DNA of 64,000 nucleotides from Acinetobacter suaedae (lineage in GTDB: Bacteria > Pseudomonadota > Gammaproteobacteria > Pseudomonadales > Moraxellaceae). The stretch covers positions 1-64,000 of the forward strand of contig NZ_CP043909.1 in NCBI RefSeq assembly GCF_008630915.1, given 5' to 3'. Numbering within the stretch: position 1 is the first letter of the stretch; each line of letters begins with the position of its first letter. The translations under genes were made by a program, and so were the position numbers. Of this stretch, positions 1-12,040 are shown in pieces. A model generated the notes under the pieces. The model ran no database searches, was not told the DNA's origin, and saw only the letters and a list, made by a program, of their open reading frames with translations.

Positions 1-169
1 TTATTCACAGATGCTTTGAATTTAAATTTAATGCACGAACGTTTTCTTTTTCAGCAAAAGAGTCTGAAATTTTCCTGACAGATGTGGATAACTTGGTTAG
101 AATGGCGACCCCTTCAGGTTTGAAGGGCGGTGTTTTTGTTTTTTTAAATTTAAAATGGATAAATAGGGG
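1..169. other. oriC-proximal region with two DnaA boxes
   Basis: Non-coding DNA upstream of dnaA. It holds TTATTCACA at 1-9, a perfect TTATNCACA DnaA box, and the reverse-strand box TGTGGATAA at 83-91. The rest is AT-rich. In gammaproteobacteria of this type oriC lies next to dnaA. Most of the origin probably lies before base 1, so only its edge is visible here. Confidence 0.7.
75..103 (+). promoter_or_regulatory. dnaA promoter with an embedded DnaA box
   Basis: CTGACA at 75-80 and TAGAAT at 98-103 are separated by exactly 17 bases, a good sigma70 match. The spacer contains a perfect DnaA box (83-91). DnaA bound there would cover the promoter, so the layout suggests autorepression of dnaA. 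The predicted 5' leader is about 65 nt. Confidence 0.6.
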
Positions 170-175
170 ATGCAC

Positions 176-1570
176 ATGCTCTGGACAGACTGCTTAACTC
201 GCTTGCGACAAGAGCTCTCTGATAACGTCTTTGCGATGTGGATTCGTCCTTTGGTTGCTGAAGAAGTTGATGATGTGATGCGTTTATACGCACCTAACCC
301 CTATTGGACACGTTATATTCAAGATAACCATCTTGAATTAATTTCTATTTTGGCTGAACAGTTATCAGAAGGACGAGTGCGTCAAGTTGAGATTTTGGTA
401 GATTCTCGACCTGGTAGTATCCTGTCTACTCATGAACAACCTGCAACAACAACAGCGGCATTGAATACAACTACTCCAATTCCGACAAAAATGAAGAAAG
501 AGGCTGATTTGGTACAGCCAAGTCAAAATGCCAATAAGATTCCTAAGAAAAGACAATTAAATCCATTATTTACTTTTTCATTATTTGTTGAAGGTCGCTC
601 TAACCAAATGGCTGCAGAAACCTGCCGTAAGGTTTTAACGCAATTGGGGGCTTCACAACATAATCCATTATTTTTATATGGACCGACAGGTCTTGGTAAA
701 ACGCATCTTATGCAAGCTGTAGGTAATGCTTTACTGCAAGCTAAACCCAATGCTCGTGTGATGTATATGACTTCTGAAAGTTTTGTGCAGGACTTTGTCA
801 GTTCATTGCAAAAAGGAAAAGTTGAAGAGTTTAAAAAGAATTGTCGTTCTTTAGATTTATTATTGGTTGATGATATCCATTTGTTAGCAGGTAAAGAAGC
901 GAGCTTGGTTGAGTTCTTCTACACATTCAATGCTTTACTCGATGAATCAAAACAAATCATTTTGACTTCCGACCGTTATCCAAAAGAGCTGACTGAATTA
1001 GACCCTCGTCTGGTTTCCCGTTTTTCTTGGGGATTATCAGTGGGAGTTGAACCACCCGATATTGAAACGCGTATCGAAATTTTGTTGAAAAAGGCTGAAA
1101 ATAGTGGTGTTGATTTGCCTCGAAATTGTGCTTTATTTATTGCTCAACAAGTGGTTGCCAATGTGCGAGAGCTTGAAGGTGCATTAAATAAAGTCGTGGC
1201 GATCTCACGTTTTAAAGGGACAGCAATCGATTTAGATGTGGTACGAGAATCGTTGAAAGATGTCTTGGCGATTCGTGCGCGAACCATTAGTGTGGAAAAT
1301 ATTCAGCGTGTAGTAAGTGAATATTTCCGTATTCCATTAAAAGAATTGATTGGACCTAAACGCACACGTATTTATGCTCGACCTCGTCAGTTGGCAATGG
1401 GGTTGGCACGTGAATTGACAGGGGATAGTTTTCCTGAAATCGGCATGGCTTTTGGTGGTCGTGACCACAGTACTGTAATGCATGCCTGTGAAAAAGTTGT
1501 CAGTTTGCGAGAAGAAGATCCAATTTTTAATGAAGATTATAAAAATCTACTTCGTTTGTTACAAAGCTAG
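176..1570 (+). CDS. dnaA: Chromosomal replication initiator protein DnaA
   Basis: DnaA binds DnaA boxes, melts oriC and loads the replicative helicase. The 464-residue protein has the usual layout. Domain I spans about residues 1-90, followed by a low-complexity Thr/Lys-rich linker. The AAA+ domain has Walker A GPTGLGKTH near residue 168 and Walker B LLLVDDIH. The C-terminal DNA-binding domain carries the DnaA signature around RELTGDSFPEIG and GGRDHSTVMHA. An in-frame ATG lies 6 nt upstream at 170, but AGGGGA sits directly against it and is correctly spaced for the ATG at 176, which gives the usual MLWTDCL start. It is first in the dnaA-dnaN-recF-gyrB cluster. Confidence 0.98.
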   Translation: MLWTDCLTRLRQELSDNVFAMWIRPLVAEEVDDVMRLYAPNPYWTRYIQDNHLELISILAEQLSEGRVRQVEILVDSRPGSILSTHEQPATTTAALNTTTPIPTKMKKEADLVQPSQNANKIPKKRQLNPLFTFSLFVEGRSNQMAAETCRKVLTQLGASQHNPLFLYGPTGLGKTHLMQAVGNALLQAKPNARVMYMTSESFVQDFVSSLQKGKVEEFKKNCRSLDLLLVDDIHLLAGKEASLVEFFYTFNALLDESKQIILTSDRYPKELTELDPRLVSRFSWGLSVGVEPPDIETRIEILLKKAENSGVDLPRNCALFIAQQVVANVRELEGALNKVVAISRFKGTAIDLDVVRESLKDVLAIRARTISVENIQRVVSEYFRIPLKELIGPKRTRIYARPRQLAMGLARELTGDSFPEIGMAFGGRDHSTVMHACEKVVSLREEDPIFNEDYKNLLRLLQS

Positions 1571-1682
1571 TTTTGAGTATTATCTCGACTGACTCTATTT
1601 TCATAGTTGCAAACTATTTTTAAGTGCAGCATAGTACACTGCTAACATTCATAATCAGCTTCCGTTGTAAGAGGAATAAACC

Positions 1683-2831
1683 GTGCGTTTGAAAATCGCT
1701 AAAGAAAGTTTAGTCAATGTTTTATCTCATGTGGTGGGGGCTGTCGAACGCCGTCATACATTGAATATTCTTTCGAATGTCAAAATTCAAACAACTCAGC
1801 ATGCTTTAACTATTACAGGTTCTGATTTGGAAGTTGAATTGGTAGCAAGCACCAATTTAGCTGAAGGAGCATGTTTAGAAGCCGGTGAAACCACTGTTCC
1901 TGCACGTAAGTTAGTTGAAATTTGTAAATCTCTACCAACAGCAGCTTTGATTGACTTACAAATTACGGAAGATCAACGTTGTATTCTGAAATCCGGCAAT
2001 AGTCGTTTTGTCTTAGGTACATTGCCTGCTGAAGATTATCCTTTGCTCACCACTGAAAATAGTCAAGGTACTCAAGTTCAAGTGACTCAACGCGAGTTAA
2101 AACGCTTATTTGAAAAAACAGCGTTTGCTATGGCTGTTCAAGATGTACGTTTTTATCTCACAGGTACTTTGTTGGAAATTGATCAAAATCAATTGCGTAC
2201 AGTAACTACCGATGGGCATCGTTTGGCATTGTGTGAAGTATTAGCTTCTTCTACGGCATCTGCTCCGATGCAAGCAATTGTGCCACGTAAAGCCGTTGGT
2301 GAGCTGCAACGTTTGCTGAGTATCGAAGATGAGCAGCTGACCTTGTTAATTGGACGTGAATTGTTGAATGTGACCATCAACACGCCGAGCCGAGATAAAG
2401 AGCAGAGCGATATTACGGTACGTTTTACCACGAAACTGATTGATGGTAAGTTCCCAGACTATCGTCGTGTGATTCCAAAAGGTGGCGATAAGCATGTTCT
2501 CATTGCTCACGATGTATTTAAACAATCTTTACAACGTGTAGCGATTTTGAGTAATGAAAAACTGCGTGGTGTTTTCTTGAATTTCAATCAAGATTCATTG
2601 CAATTACGTGCCAATAACCCAGAACAAGACGAAGCAGTCGAAGATTTAGCGATTCAATACCAAGATGCACCATTGGAAATGTCATTCAATGCTCAATATA
2701 TTCTCGAGGTATTAAGTGTTCTTGATGGCGATGATGTAAAAATGAGCATGACAGAAGCGAATCAATCTGTATTAGTACAAGATCCTGCTCATCCTGATCA
2801 AACTTATGTAGTGATGCCAATGCGTGTTTAA
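1683..2831 (+). CDS. dnaN: DNA polymerase III beta subunit (sliding clamp)
   Basis: This is the ring-shaped processivity clamp that tethers polymerase III and other DNA enzymes to the template. The 382-residue length fits three clamp domains. The N-terminus (MRLKIAKESL) and the C-terminal VMPMRV end are typical of the family. Translation starts at GTG, preceded by AAGAGGAATAAACC. The 112-bp gap from dnaA holds a possible promoter (TTGCAA at 1607-1612 with a weak -10 near 1630), so it may be transcribed both from its own promoter and with dnaA. recF follows after 27 bp. Confidence 0.98.
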   Translation: MRLKIAKESLVNVLSHVVGAVERRHTLNILSNVKIQTTQHALTITGSDLEVELVASTNLAEGACLEAGETTVPARKLVEICKSLPTAALIDLQITEDQRCILKSGNSRFVLGTLPAEDYPLLTTENSQGTQVQVTQRELKRLFEKTAFAMAVQDVRFYLTGTLLEIDQNQLRTVTTDGHRLALCEVLASSTASAPMQAIVPRKAVGELQRLLSIEDEQLTLLIGRELLNVTINTPSRDKEQSDITVRFTTKLIDGKFPDYRRVIPKGGDKHVLIAHDVFKQSLQRVAILSNEKLRGVFLNFNQDSLQLRANNPEQDEAVEDLAIQYQDAPLEMSFNAQYILEVLSVLDGDDVKMSMTEANQSVLVQDPAHPDQTYVVMPMRV

Positions 2832-2858
2832 TCTGCAGTGAATATTTGAGTTTAAAAC

Positions 2859-3941
2859 ATGCAAATCACGCGTTTAAAAATCGAACGTGTACGAAATTTG
2901 AAAGCGGTTGCACTCACTGAGTTGCAGCCGTTTAATATTTTTTATGGCGCAAATGGTTCGGGAAAAACATCGATTTTGGAGTCAATCCATTTATTGGCGA
3001 CAGGGCGATCATTTAGAACACATATCCCTAAACACTATATCCAGCATGATGCTCATGATGCGATTGTGTTTGCACAGTCTGTGGGTGAGCGGATTGGGAT
3101 GCAAAAAATGGCCTCTGGTGAACAACTGATCAAAGTGAATGGTGATACTATTGCCACGCAAGGGCAGTTGGCAAAACTGTTGCCGCTACAACATATTGAT
3201 CCACAAAGTACTGATATTATCGATCATGGAGCAAAACCTCGCCGACAGCTGTTAGATTGGTTGATGTTTCACGTGGAACCTGAGTTTTATTTTGCTTGGC
3301 AGTTTTATTCCCGCGCATTAAAACAACGAAATAGTTTGCTAAAAACACGGCGAAATTTAACCTTGGTTGATTTAGAACCATGGAACAAAATGTTGAGTGA
3401 TTATGGCGAAATTTTGCACTCTCAACGTGTTGGTATCGTGGAGCAATGGAATCAGTTTTTTCAAGAGGATTTGCAGCAATTGCTGCCAAATCTTGAAATT
3501 GAATTAGAATATCACGCAGGTTTTCATACCGAGCAAGGTTTATTACAGGATTTGATACAGCAACATCAAAAAGACTTGGATCGACGTTACACAGAGTATG
3601 GACCACATCGTGCAGATTTACGCCTAAAAACACCAAATGGGAATGCTGATGATGTGTTGTCACGAGGACAAAAAAAGTTGTTAATCATGGCATTAAAACT
3701 GTCACAAATTGCAATGCTACATGCGAGTAATAAGGAAACTGTGGTATTATTAGATGATCTGACAGCAGAGTTAGATTTAGCTGCACAACAACGTTTAATT
3801 GAGCGATTGAGTCAGTTAGGAAGTCAGGTTTTTATGACGACCTTAGACCATACGTCGGTATTAAAACACTTACATGATTTGTCGATTTCTTTTCAATTGT
3901 TCCATGTTGTACACGGTCAAGTCAGTCTTGCTGCGCCATAA
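2859..3941 (+). CDS. recF: DNA replication and repair protein RecF
   Basis: RecF is an SMC/Rad50-like ATPase that helps RecO and RecR load RecA at single-strand gaps. The 360-residue protein has Walker A (GANGSGKTS) near residue 30. Toward the C-terminus it has the ABC-type signature [13 protein letters not shown] and Walker [13 protein letters not shown], as expected for the full family length. It follows dnaN closely, without a terminator, and precedes gyrB by 48 bp, which is the classic origin-cluster position. Confidence 0.97.
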   Translation: MQITRLKIERVRNLKAVALTELQPFNIFYGANGSGKTSILESIHLLATGRSFRTHIPKHYIQHDAHDAIVFAQSVGERIGMQKMASGEQLIKVNGDTIATQGQLAKLLPLQHIDPQSTDIIDHGAKPRRQLLDWLMFHVEPEFYFAWQFYSRALKQRNSLLKTRRNLTLVDLEPWNKMLSDYGEILHSQRVGIVEQWNQFFQEDLQQLLPNLEIELEYHAGFHTEQGLLQDLIQQHQKDLDRRYTEYGPHRADLRLKTPNGNADDVLSRGQKKLLIMALKLSQIAMLHASNKETVVLLDDLTAELDLAAQQRLIERLSQLGSQVFMTTLDHTSVLKHLHDLSISFQLFHVVHGQVSLAAP

Positions 3942-3980
3942 ATTTATTTCCTCATCTTTGGATAGATTAGATATTACTAG

Positions 3981-6458
<2,478 letters not shown>

Positions 6459-6471
6459 ATATTTGCTGTGA

Positions 6472-6508
6472 AAAAAAAGACGATGCCTTTGTGCATCGTC
6501 TTTTTTTA
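6472..6508 (+). terminator. Intrinsic terminator after gyrB
   Basis: Perfect stem GACGATGC / GCATCGTC with a CTTTGT loop, flanked by A and T runs. It closes the dnaA-gyrB cluster. The A/T runs make it potentially bidirectional, so it could also stop the converging DedA gene. Confidence 0.9.
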
Positions 6509-6548
6509 GAAAGTTAAGAGCTGAGGTTTCACGTGGAACATTGAGAAA

Positions 6549-7106
6549 TTAACTATCTACGAAATCACTGACTTGAATAATCGCGTGACCAAATAAATAA
6601 CCAGCAGTGACTAAAACACTAATCCACAGTAACGCACCTAGGATGTTATAAAGAACAAAGTGAGTATAGTTCATATTGCTTGAACCCGCTGCTAATGGTG
6701 CAAACGAGCGTGCAAAAGGAATAAAACGAGCAAGTAGGATGGTTTTTCCACCGTGTTTTAAGAAAAATACATTGGTTTTTTGTAGGTATTCTTGTTTGAT
6801 AAAGCGAGATTCTGTATTGAAAATCCGATCACCAAAATGGCGTCCAATATGGAAATTCACCATGTAGCCCAATGCCGCTGCGAAAAAGAGTAGGATAATC
6901 ATATAGCCAAGGTGCATAATTTCAACCACTGAGCATAAGGCACCAACAGCAAGTAATAAGCTATCACCAGGTAGGAAGAACATGAAAACAAAAGCTGTTT
7001 CAGAAAAAATAATCAGGAAGAGAATAGCGTAAATCCATAAACCATATTCTTGAACTAGGATTGGTAGGAAATGTTCGAAATTAAAAAGAAAGTCTAAAGA
7101 GTTCAT
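6549..7106 (-). CDS. DedA family membrane protein
   Basis: 185-residue DedA (SNARE-associated/VTT) integral membrane protein. Members are flippase-like proteins linked to membrane lipid and undecaprenyl-phosphate recycling and to proton-motive-force maintenance. Family marks seen: the acidic residue in FSETAFVFMFFLPGDSLL, a central GYMVNFHIGRHFGDRIF segment, and the Arg-rich LLARFIPFARSFAPLAAG motif before the last membrane spans. At least four hydrophobic segments are evident. It lies alone on the minus strand, converging on gyrB. The specific subfamily and substrate are not clear from sequence. Confidence 0.92.
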   Translation of the reverse strand: MNSLDFLFNFEHFLPILVQEYGLWIYAILFLIIFSETAFVFMFFLPGDSLLLAVGALCSVVEIMHLGYMIILLFFAAALGYMVNFHIGRHFGDRIFNTESRFIKQEYLQKTNVFFLKHGGKTILLARFIPFARSFAPLAAGSSNMNYTHFVLYNILGALLWISVLVTAGYLFGHAIIQVSDFVDS

Positions 7107-7439
7107 TCAGTTTGTAGTGTCCCAAATAACGTACTCAGCAAATTGCAGTACAAAAAATATAAAATGAATCTAACCCTCAAGATTCATTCGCAGGTGATAA
7201 CATTACAATAATGGGGCTTGAGTATATCTAGCCTGAAGCCAAAGCTCAATTTTTTGAGAAAATTCAAATTTTAATCGAGATTAAAAAGTGAGATAAAAGA
7301 ATAACATTATTCAATACAGATTTATGTTACGAGGATGTTGAGTTGATCTTGAGAGCAGCATTAAAGTTCTTTAATATCTGCATATACGAAAAGATCCATA
7401 TATTTCTACACGCCAAATATATGGATCTTTACTCCTAAT
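7107..7439. other. Intergenic region between YheS and DedA genes
   Basis: 333 bp with no convincing gene. It should hold the DedA promoter (minus strand). Next to the yheS stop is a large perfect hairpin (7390-7430, listed separately). A smaller ATTAAAG/CTTTAAT inverted repeat lies near 7363-7378. Nothing else recognised. Confidence 0.6.
7390..7430 (-). terminator. Hairpin downstream of yheS
   Basis: Perfect 16-bp inverted repeat, AAAGATCCATATATTT at 7390-7405 and AAATATATGGATCTTT at 7415-7430, with a 9-nt loop. It lies 10 bp beyond the stop of the minus-strand ABC-F gene. The U-run after the stem is short, so termination is probable but not certain. Confidence 0.65.
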
Positions 7440-9368
7440 TTATTGCGTAAATGAAGCTTCCAATTCTTCCAGTTCCATCATTAAGGTGAGTAACTGTTCT
7501 TCATATTGCTCAAGTTTACTTTTCAATTCACTTTGTTCATTCATGAGCTTGATTAAATCATCTTTGCGATTGGTCTCATACAATGCACTATCGGCCAATG
7601 CATGTTCAATATCGACTAAACGAGGCTGAACCTTTTCGATTTGAGCTTCAATTTTTTCAATATTTTTACGAATAGGTCGAGTAACTTCACGACGTCGTGC
7701 AGCTTCTTTACGTTGTGCTTCTTTATCAACTTTCACGCTGCTTGCTTGCTGATTGGTCGTTTGTTGCTGTAACGCATTTTGTGCATTGATTTGTTGCTGA
7801 CGTGCTTCTCGTAACCATTTGGCATAATCTTGTAGGTCACCATCAAACTCAGTACAACGCCCTGCATGTACTAACAGCAATTCATCACAAACACTAGCAA
7901 TGAGTTGACGTTCATGTGACACCAGCACCACTGCACCTTCGAAATCTTGTAATGCCATACTGAGCGCGTGACGCATATCTAAATCTAGATGGTTGGTGGG
8001 TTCATCCAGAATTAGAACATTTGGACGCTGCCAAACAATGAGCGCTAATGCCAAGCGCGCACGTTCACCACCAGAGAAGCTTTCACATGGTGTATCCATC
8101 CGTTCGCCACTAAAGCCAAAACCACCGAGGAAGGCTCGTAATGATGCTTCACTAATTTGTTTATCTGCAATACGTGCAAGTTGTAGCATCGGGCTGGCAT
8201 TGGCATCTAAAGCATCCATCTGATGCTGTGCAAAGTAGCCGATATTGAGTAACTCTGAAGCTTTGCGTTCACCAGACAACAATGCTAAATCACCCACTAA
8301 GGTTTTGATGAGGGTAGATTTTCCTGCACCGTTCATCCCTAATAGACCAATGCGTGAGTTTGGTGTGATTTGTAAGCGAATTTTCTCGGCAATGATTTTG
8401 TCGCTATAGCCAATACTAGCTGCATCTAAACTTAATAGCGGAGAACTCATTTTGGTCGGTTCTCGGAAGCTAAATGTAAAGGGGGTGTCTACATGGGCTG
8501 GAGCGAGCTGCTGCATTCGTTCAAGTTGTTTGATACGGCTTTGTGCTTGACGTGCCTTGGTTGCCTTCGCTTTAAAACGATCAATAAATTTTTGTAGATG
8601 TGCTCGCGTTTCTTGCTGTTTCTCAAAAGCTTGTTGTTGTTGCGCTAAACGTTCACTGCGGGTGGTTTCGAAGGTTGAATAATTACCTGTGTACAGGGTC
8701 AGCTCTTGGTTTTCGATATGAAGTATATGATCGGTGATTGCATCAAGAAAATCACGGTCATGAGAAATAAGAACCAGCGTTCCTTCATAAGCTTTCAGCC
8801 AGTCTTCTAACCACAAAATAGCATCTAAGTCCAAATGGTTGGTTGGTTCATCTAGTAGCAAGAGGTCTGAACGACTCATTAAAGTACGTGCTAGGTTTAA
8901 GCGCATACGCCAACCACCAGAGAAGCTGGCGACATTTAAGTTTAATTGATGATCTAAAAAGCCTAAACCAGCCATTAATTGAGCCGCTTTAGCAGGAGCG
9001 ACATAGCCATGAATTTCATCAAAACGGCCATGTAGTTTGGCTAGATCATCATTACTCAATTGATCGGGCTGAGCCAATTTTTCTTTGATATTCCAGTATT
9101 CCTCATCGCCTGAAAGAACAAAGTCAAGCGCTGGCATTTCTAGCGCTTTTATTTCTTGTGCCATGTGGGCAACTGTCCAAACTGCAGGGCGTGTTAAGTT
9201 ACCTTCATCGGCAATCAAATCACCTAAGAAGGCAGCAAATAAAGTTGATTTACCTGCGCCGTTTACGCCTGTTAAACCGATTTTCCAACCTGGATGAAGT
9301 TGCATAGAGGCTTTTTGAAATAGAATTCGGCCACCACGGCGTAATGAAACTTGGTCAAACTGGATCAT
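7440..9368 (-). CDS. yheS: ABC-F family ATPase, YheS type
   Basis: Soluble protein with two fused ABC ATPase domains and no membrane segments. ABC-F proteins act on ribosomes to relieve stalling or modulate translation. In the 642 residues, domain 1 has Walker A GVNGAGKST (34-42), signature SFSGGWRMRLNLA (148-160) and Walker B LLLLDEPTNHLD (169-180). Domain 2 has Walker A GMNGAGKST (344-352), SFSGGERARLALAL and LILDEPTNHLD. The inter-domain linker is basic and Gln-rich, and the C-terminal tail is a charged coiled coil. The N-terminus, length and domain-1 sequence match E. coli YheS better than Uup or EttA. It is monocistronic. Confidence 0.93.
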   Translation of the reverse strand: MIQFDQVSLRRGGRILFQKASMQLHPGWKIGLTGVNGAGKSTLFAAFLGDLIADEGNLTRPAVWTVAHMAQEIKALEMPALDFVLSGDEEYWNIKEKLAQPDQLSNDDLAKLHGRFDEIHGYVAPAKAAQLMAGLGFLDHQLNLNVASFSGGWRMRLNLARTLMSRSDLLLLDEPTNHLDLDAILWLEDWLKAYEGTLVLISHDRDFLDAITDHILHIENQELTLYTGNYSTFETTRSERLAQQQQAFEKQQETRAHLQKFIDRFKAKATKARQAQSRIKQLERMQQLAPAHVDTPFTFSFREPTKMSSPLLSLDAASIGYSDKIIAEKIRLQITPNSRIGLLGMNGAGKSTLIKTLVGDLALLSGERKASELLNIGYFAQHQMDALDANASPMLQLARIADKQISEASLRAFLGGFGFSGERMDTPCESFSGGERARLALALIVWQRPNVLILDEPTNHLDLDMRHALSMALQDFEGAVVLVSHERQLIASVCDELLLVHAGRCTEFDGDLQDYAKWLREARQQQINAQNALQQQTTNQQASSVKVDKEAQRKEAARRREVTRPIRKNIEKIEAQIEKVQPRLVDIEHALADSALYETNRKDDLIKLMNEQSELKSKLEQYEEQLLTLMMELEELEASFTQ

Positions 9369-9597
9369 GGGTATGCAGCATAGCGAATAGATAGCTGCAT
9401 TTTAAGGGCTATACCTGTGAATGCAAATTTTTCTATGGCAATCGAAAAACAGCTTTTAAAAAGTGTGATGAATATGATTAAAACTGATAATAATCCGATA
9501 TATGTATATAAAAATACTGTTATTTTGATCAAAATTTGACTATATTGATTTCGTGTTGATGGAAAAACATGCAGAATAGTACATAAGGGAAGACAAT

Positions 9598-10599
9598 ATG
9601 AAAAAAGGACTTTGGCTATTAGGTGCTGCGACTTTATTTGCGATGAGTTCACAAGTACAAGCAAAACAAAAAGTTTGTGTATTCGATTTATTAGGAAAAG
9701 CAGGTGAGTCTTATAAACTTCTTGAAGAGTGGCGTCTGTCTGCACAAACATGGCAAGCAAATATTGAACTAATCCCTTATCAAGATGAAGAAAAAGCCGA
9801 GCGTGATTTTGATCAAGGACGTTGTGATGGCGTGTACATGACTTCTATGCGTGCTCGTAAATATAATAAATTTGCGGGTTCGATTGATGCTGTTGGAGCT
9901 GTCACCAGTAATGCCATTGCCCAAAAAGCAATTTCCTTTGTGCTTGATAAACGCAATCAACATCGACTTATAGCCACTTTCAATGGTGAGAAATTTGAAG
10001 TTGCGGGCATTATACAGGTTGGGCTGGCATATATTTTTGTAAGGGATAAGAATATCAATACGATTGAAAAGGCCAAAGGTAAAAAATTTGCCTATTTGCA
10101 TTATGACCAAGCACAAAAAGCGATTGTAGAAAGTATTGATCTCGTCGCCGTGCCCTCTAATATTTCTGATTTTGTGCAAAAATTTAATCGTGGGCAAGTC
10201 GATGTGATTGCAGCACCTGCTTATGCTTATAAGCCTTTAGAAATTAATAAGGGGTTAGCAAATGGTGCTTTATTTAATTTCCCTGTTGTAAATATTACCG
10301 GGGATTTAATTATTCGCCCAGAAAAATTCCCAACAGCTTTTGCAACTCAATCACGTCAGTGGTTCGTTAAAAAATTGCCAAGTAACTTCGCAATGGTACA
10401 ACGTTTAGAAGCGGGGATGGATGCATCTCGTATTAATCTTTCGAACGAAGACAAAGTTCGTTACCAAAAAATGTTACGTGAAGGTCGTATGAACTTAACC
10501 AAAGAAGGCGTATATGATGCGACCATGATGAATGTGCTGAAACGCGCTCGTTGTACTGTAGAACGAACTAATTTTGAATGTTCTTTAAGCGGTGAATAA
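9598..10599 (+). CDS. Secreted DUF6091-type putative solute-binding protein, paralogue 1
   Basis: 333 residues with a Sec signal peptide (about 1-22, ending VQA). It is the first of three adjacent paralogues. Shared features are a CVFDLLG motif just after cleavage, the block MTSMRARKYNKFAGSID, a late RQWFVKKLP stretch, and a C-terminal RC...FEC pair. Four Cys (C27, C76 and the last two) are conserved in at least the first two paralogues, which suggests periplasmic disulfides. The pattern resembles orphan periplasmic solute receptors (TRAP/DctP-like), but no transporter gene lies nearby and the ligand is unknown. It has its own terminator. Confidence 0.85.
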   Translation: MKKGLWLLGAATLFAMSSQVQAKQKVCVFDLLGKAGESYKLLEEWRLSAQTWQANIELIPYQDEEKAERDFDQGRCDGVYMTSMRARKYNKFAGSIDAVGAVTSNAIAQKAISFVLDKRNQHRLIATFNGEKFEVAGIIQVGLAYIFVRDKNINTIEKAKGKKFAYLHYDQAQKAIVESIDLVAVPSNISDFVQKFNRGQVDVIAAPAYAYKPLEINKGLANGALFNFPVVNITGDLIIRPEKFPTAFATQSRQWFVKKLPSNFAMVQRLEAGMDASRINLSNEDKVRYQKMLREGRMNLTKEGVYDATMMNVLKRARCTVERTNFECSLSGE

Positions 10600-10644
10600 G
10601 CCATAAGCTGGTTAAAAAATGACAAAAAGTAGCAATATTGACAC

Positions 10645-10675
10645 AAAAAATAGAGTACTAACTCTATTTTTTTCC
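10645..10675 (+). terminator. Terminator between paralogues 1 and 2
   Basis: Perfect 12-bp stem AAAAAATAGAGT / ACTCTATTTTTT with a 4-nt ACTA loop and a T run. It shows that the first two binding-protein genes are separate transcription units rather than a simple operon. Confidence 0.88.
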
Positions 10676-10740
10676 ATAAAACATGATTAATATTTGCCTT
10701 GAACAAGGAGACAGACATAAGTTTGTAGAAGGAAGAAAAA

Positions 10741-11751
10741 ATGAAAAAAATTGCATTCGCTGCGATCACCGCATCAATCGTTGGCTTTTCTGCGTCAGCT
10801 CAAGCAAACAAAGTAGACGTATGTGTATTTGACTTATTGGGTAGATCTGGTGAGTCATACAAAATGATGCAGGATTGGGCATTAGCTGCTAAGGGTTGGG
10901 GCGCTGATGTAAATTTAGTTGCATTGACTGATGAAGCTGTTGCAGATAATAACTTCAAAGCAGGAAAATGTGATGCTGTTGCAATGACCTCTATGCGTGC
11001 TCGCCCATACAATAAATTTGCGGGTTCGATTGACTCGTTGGGTGGTGTAACAAGTAATGAAATTGCGCAACGTGCGATTACGTTTGTATTAGATGCGCGT
11101 AATGCAGCTAAAATGACCACTAATCTAGGTGGTAATAAATATGAAATCGCGGGAATTGCGCCACTTGGTTCAGCATATATTTTCGTCCGTGATAAGAGCA
11201 TCAATTCAATTGAGAAAGCAGCTGGTAAAAAGTTTGCTGTGCTTGGCTATGATGATGCACAAAAAATCATGGTACAACGCGTAGGTGCGCAAGCGGTACT
11301 TTCAGATATTTCTAACTTTGCTGCGAAGTTTAACAATGGTCAGGTTGATATGGTGGGTGCACCAGCTTATGCATACAAACCATTGGAATTGAGTAAAGGT
11401 CTCGGTACAAATGGTGCGATGTTTAACTTCCCAGTATTGCATGTAACTGCTGATTTAGTGATTCGCCCAGAAAAATTCCCTGCTGGTTTTGGTCAAAAAT
11501 CTCGTGATTGGCATGTAAAACAATTACCAAAGAGCTTTGCAATGATCAAACGTTTGGAAGCTGAAATTCCTGCGAAATACAGAATGGATTTAAGTGCTGA
11601 AGACAAACTTAAATATCAAAAATTATTACGTGATGGCCGTATGGATTTAACCAAGCGTGGTATTTATGACGCAAGCATGATGTCAGTGTTGAAGAAAGCA
11701 CGTTGCTCAGTAGATAAAGCAAACTTTGAATGTGCATTACCTGGTGAATAA
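10741..11751 (+). CDS. Secreted DUF6091-type putative solute-binding protein, paralogue 2
   Basis: 336 residues with a signal peptide of about 22 residues (ends SAQA). It is closely similar to its upstream neighbour through the whole length: CVFDLLGRSGESYK, MTSMRARPYNKFAGSID, GAPAYAYKPLELSKGLG, IRPEKFPAGFGQKSRDW and the C-terminal RC...FEC pair. It is predicted to be a soluble periplasmic protein. It has an AAGGAAGAAAAA ribosome site and is bounded by terminators on both sides. Ligand unknown. Confidence 0.85.
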   Translation: MKKIAFAAITASIVGFSASAQANKVDVCVFDLLGRSGESYKMMQDWALAAKGWGADVNLVALTDEAVADNNFKAGKCDAVAMTSMRARPYNKFAGSIDSLGGVTSNEIAQRAITFVLDARNAAKMTTNLGGNKYEIAGIAPLGSAYIFVRDKSINSIEKAAGKKFAVLGYDDAQKIMVQRVGAQAVLSDISNFAAKFNNGQVDMVGAPAYAYKPLELSKGLGTNGAMFNFPVLHVTADLVIRPEKFPAGFGQKSRDWHVKQLPKSFAMIKRLEAEIPAKYRMDLSAEDKLKYQKLLRDGRMDLTKRGIYDASMMSVLKKARCSVDKANFECALPGE

Positions 11752-11776
11752 TCCATAATTGCAAAGTAGCATATAT

Positions 11777-11806
11777 AAAGCCTAGATTAATCTAGGCTTT
11801 TTGTTT
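11777..11806 (+). terminator. Terminator after paralogue 2
   Basis: Palindrome AAAGCCTAGA-TTAA-TCTAGGCTTT (11777-11800) followed by TTGTTTTTC. A good intrinsic terminator, 26 bp after the stop. Confidence 0.88.
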
Positions 11807-12040
11807 TTCTGATTATGTCATTAAGGTCATTGTCTTTGTGTCGAAACACCGTGATGATAGAAGCATAAAAATCAGATGAAATCGTGAAGATTTAAAAATA
11901 TGTTTGATCAGGATGATGAAAACAAGACCGAATTTAAACATATATTCATTTGAAAACCTTTATCTGAGGGACTTCATTTGTTCTTCATAAGCTTAAGGCT
12001 ATGCAACAACACTCAAACTAGATGCAAAGGAAAAAATAAC

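Noticed and set aside
7390..7430. Perfect 16-bp hairpin as a transposon end or recombination site
   Set aside because: It sits right after a gene stop, is single in the window and has no target-site duplication. A 3' terminator role is simpler.
11978..12040. N-terminal extension of the third DUF6091-type gene
   Set aside because: It places 21 residues before a clear signal peptide and lacks a ribosome site. The ATG at 12041 has AAAGGA.
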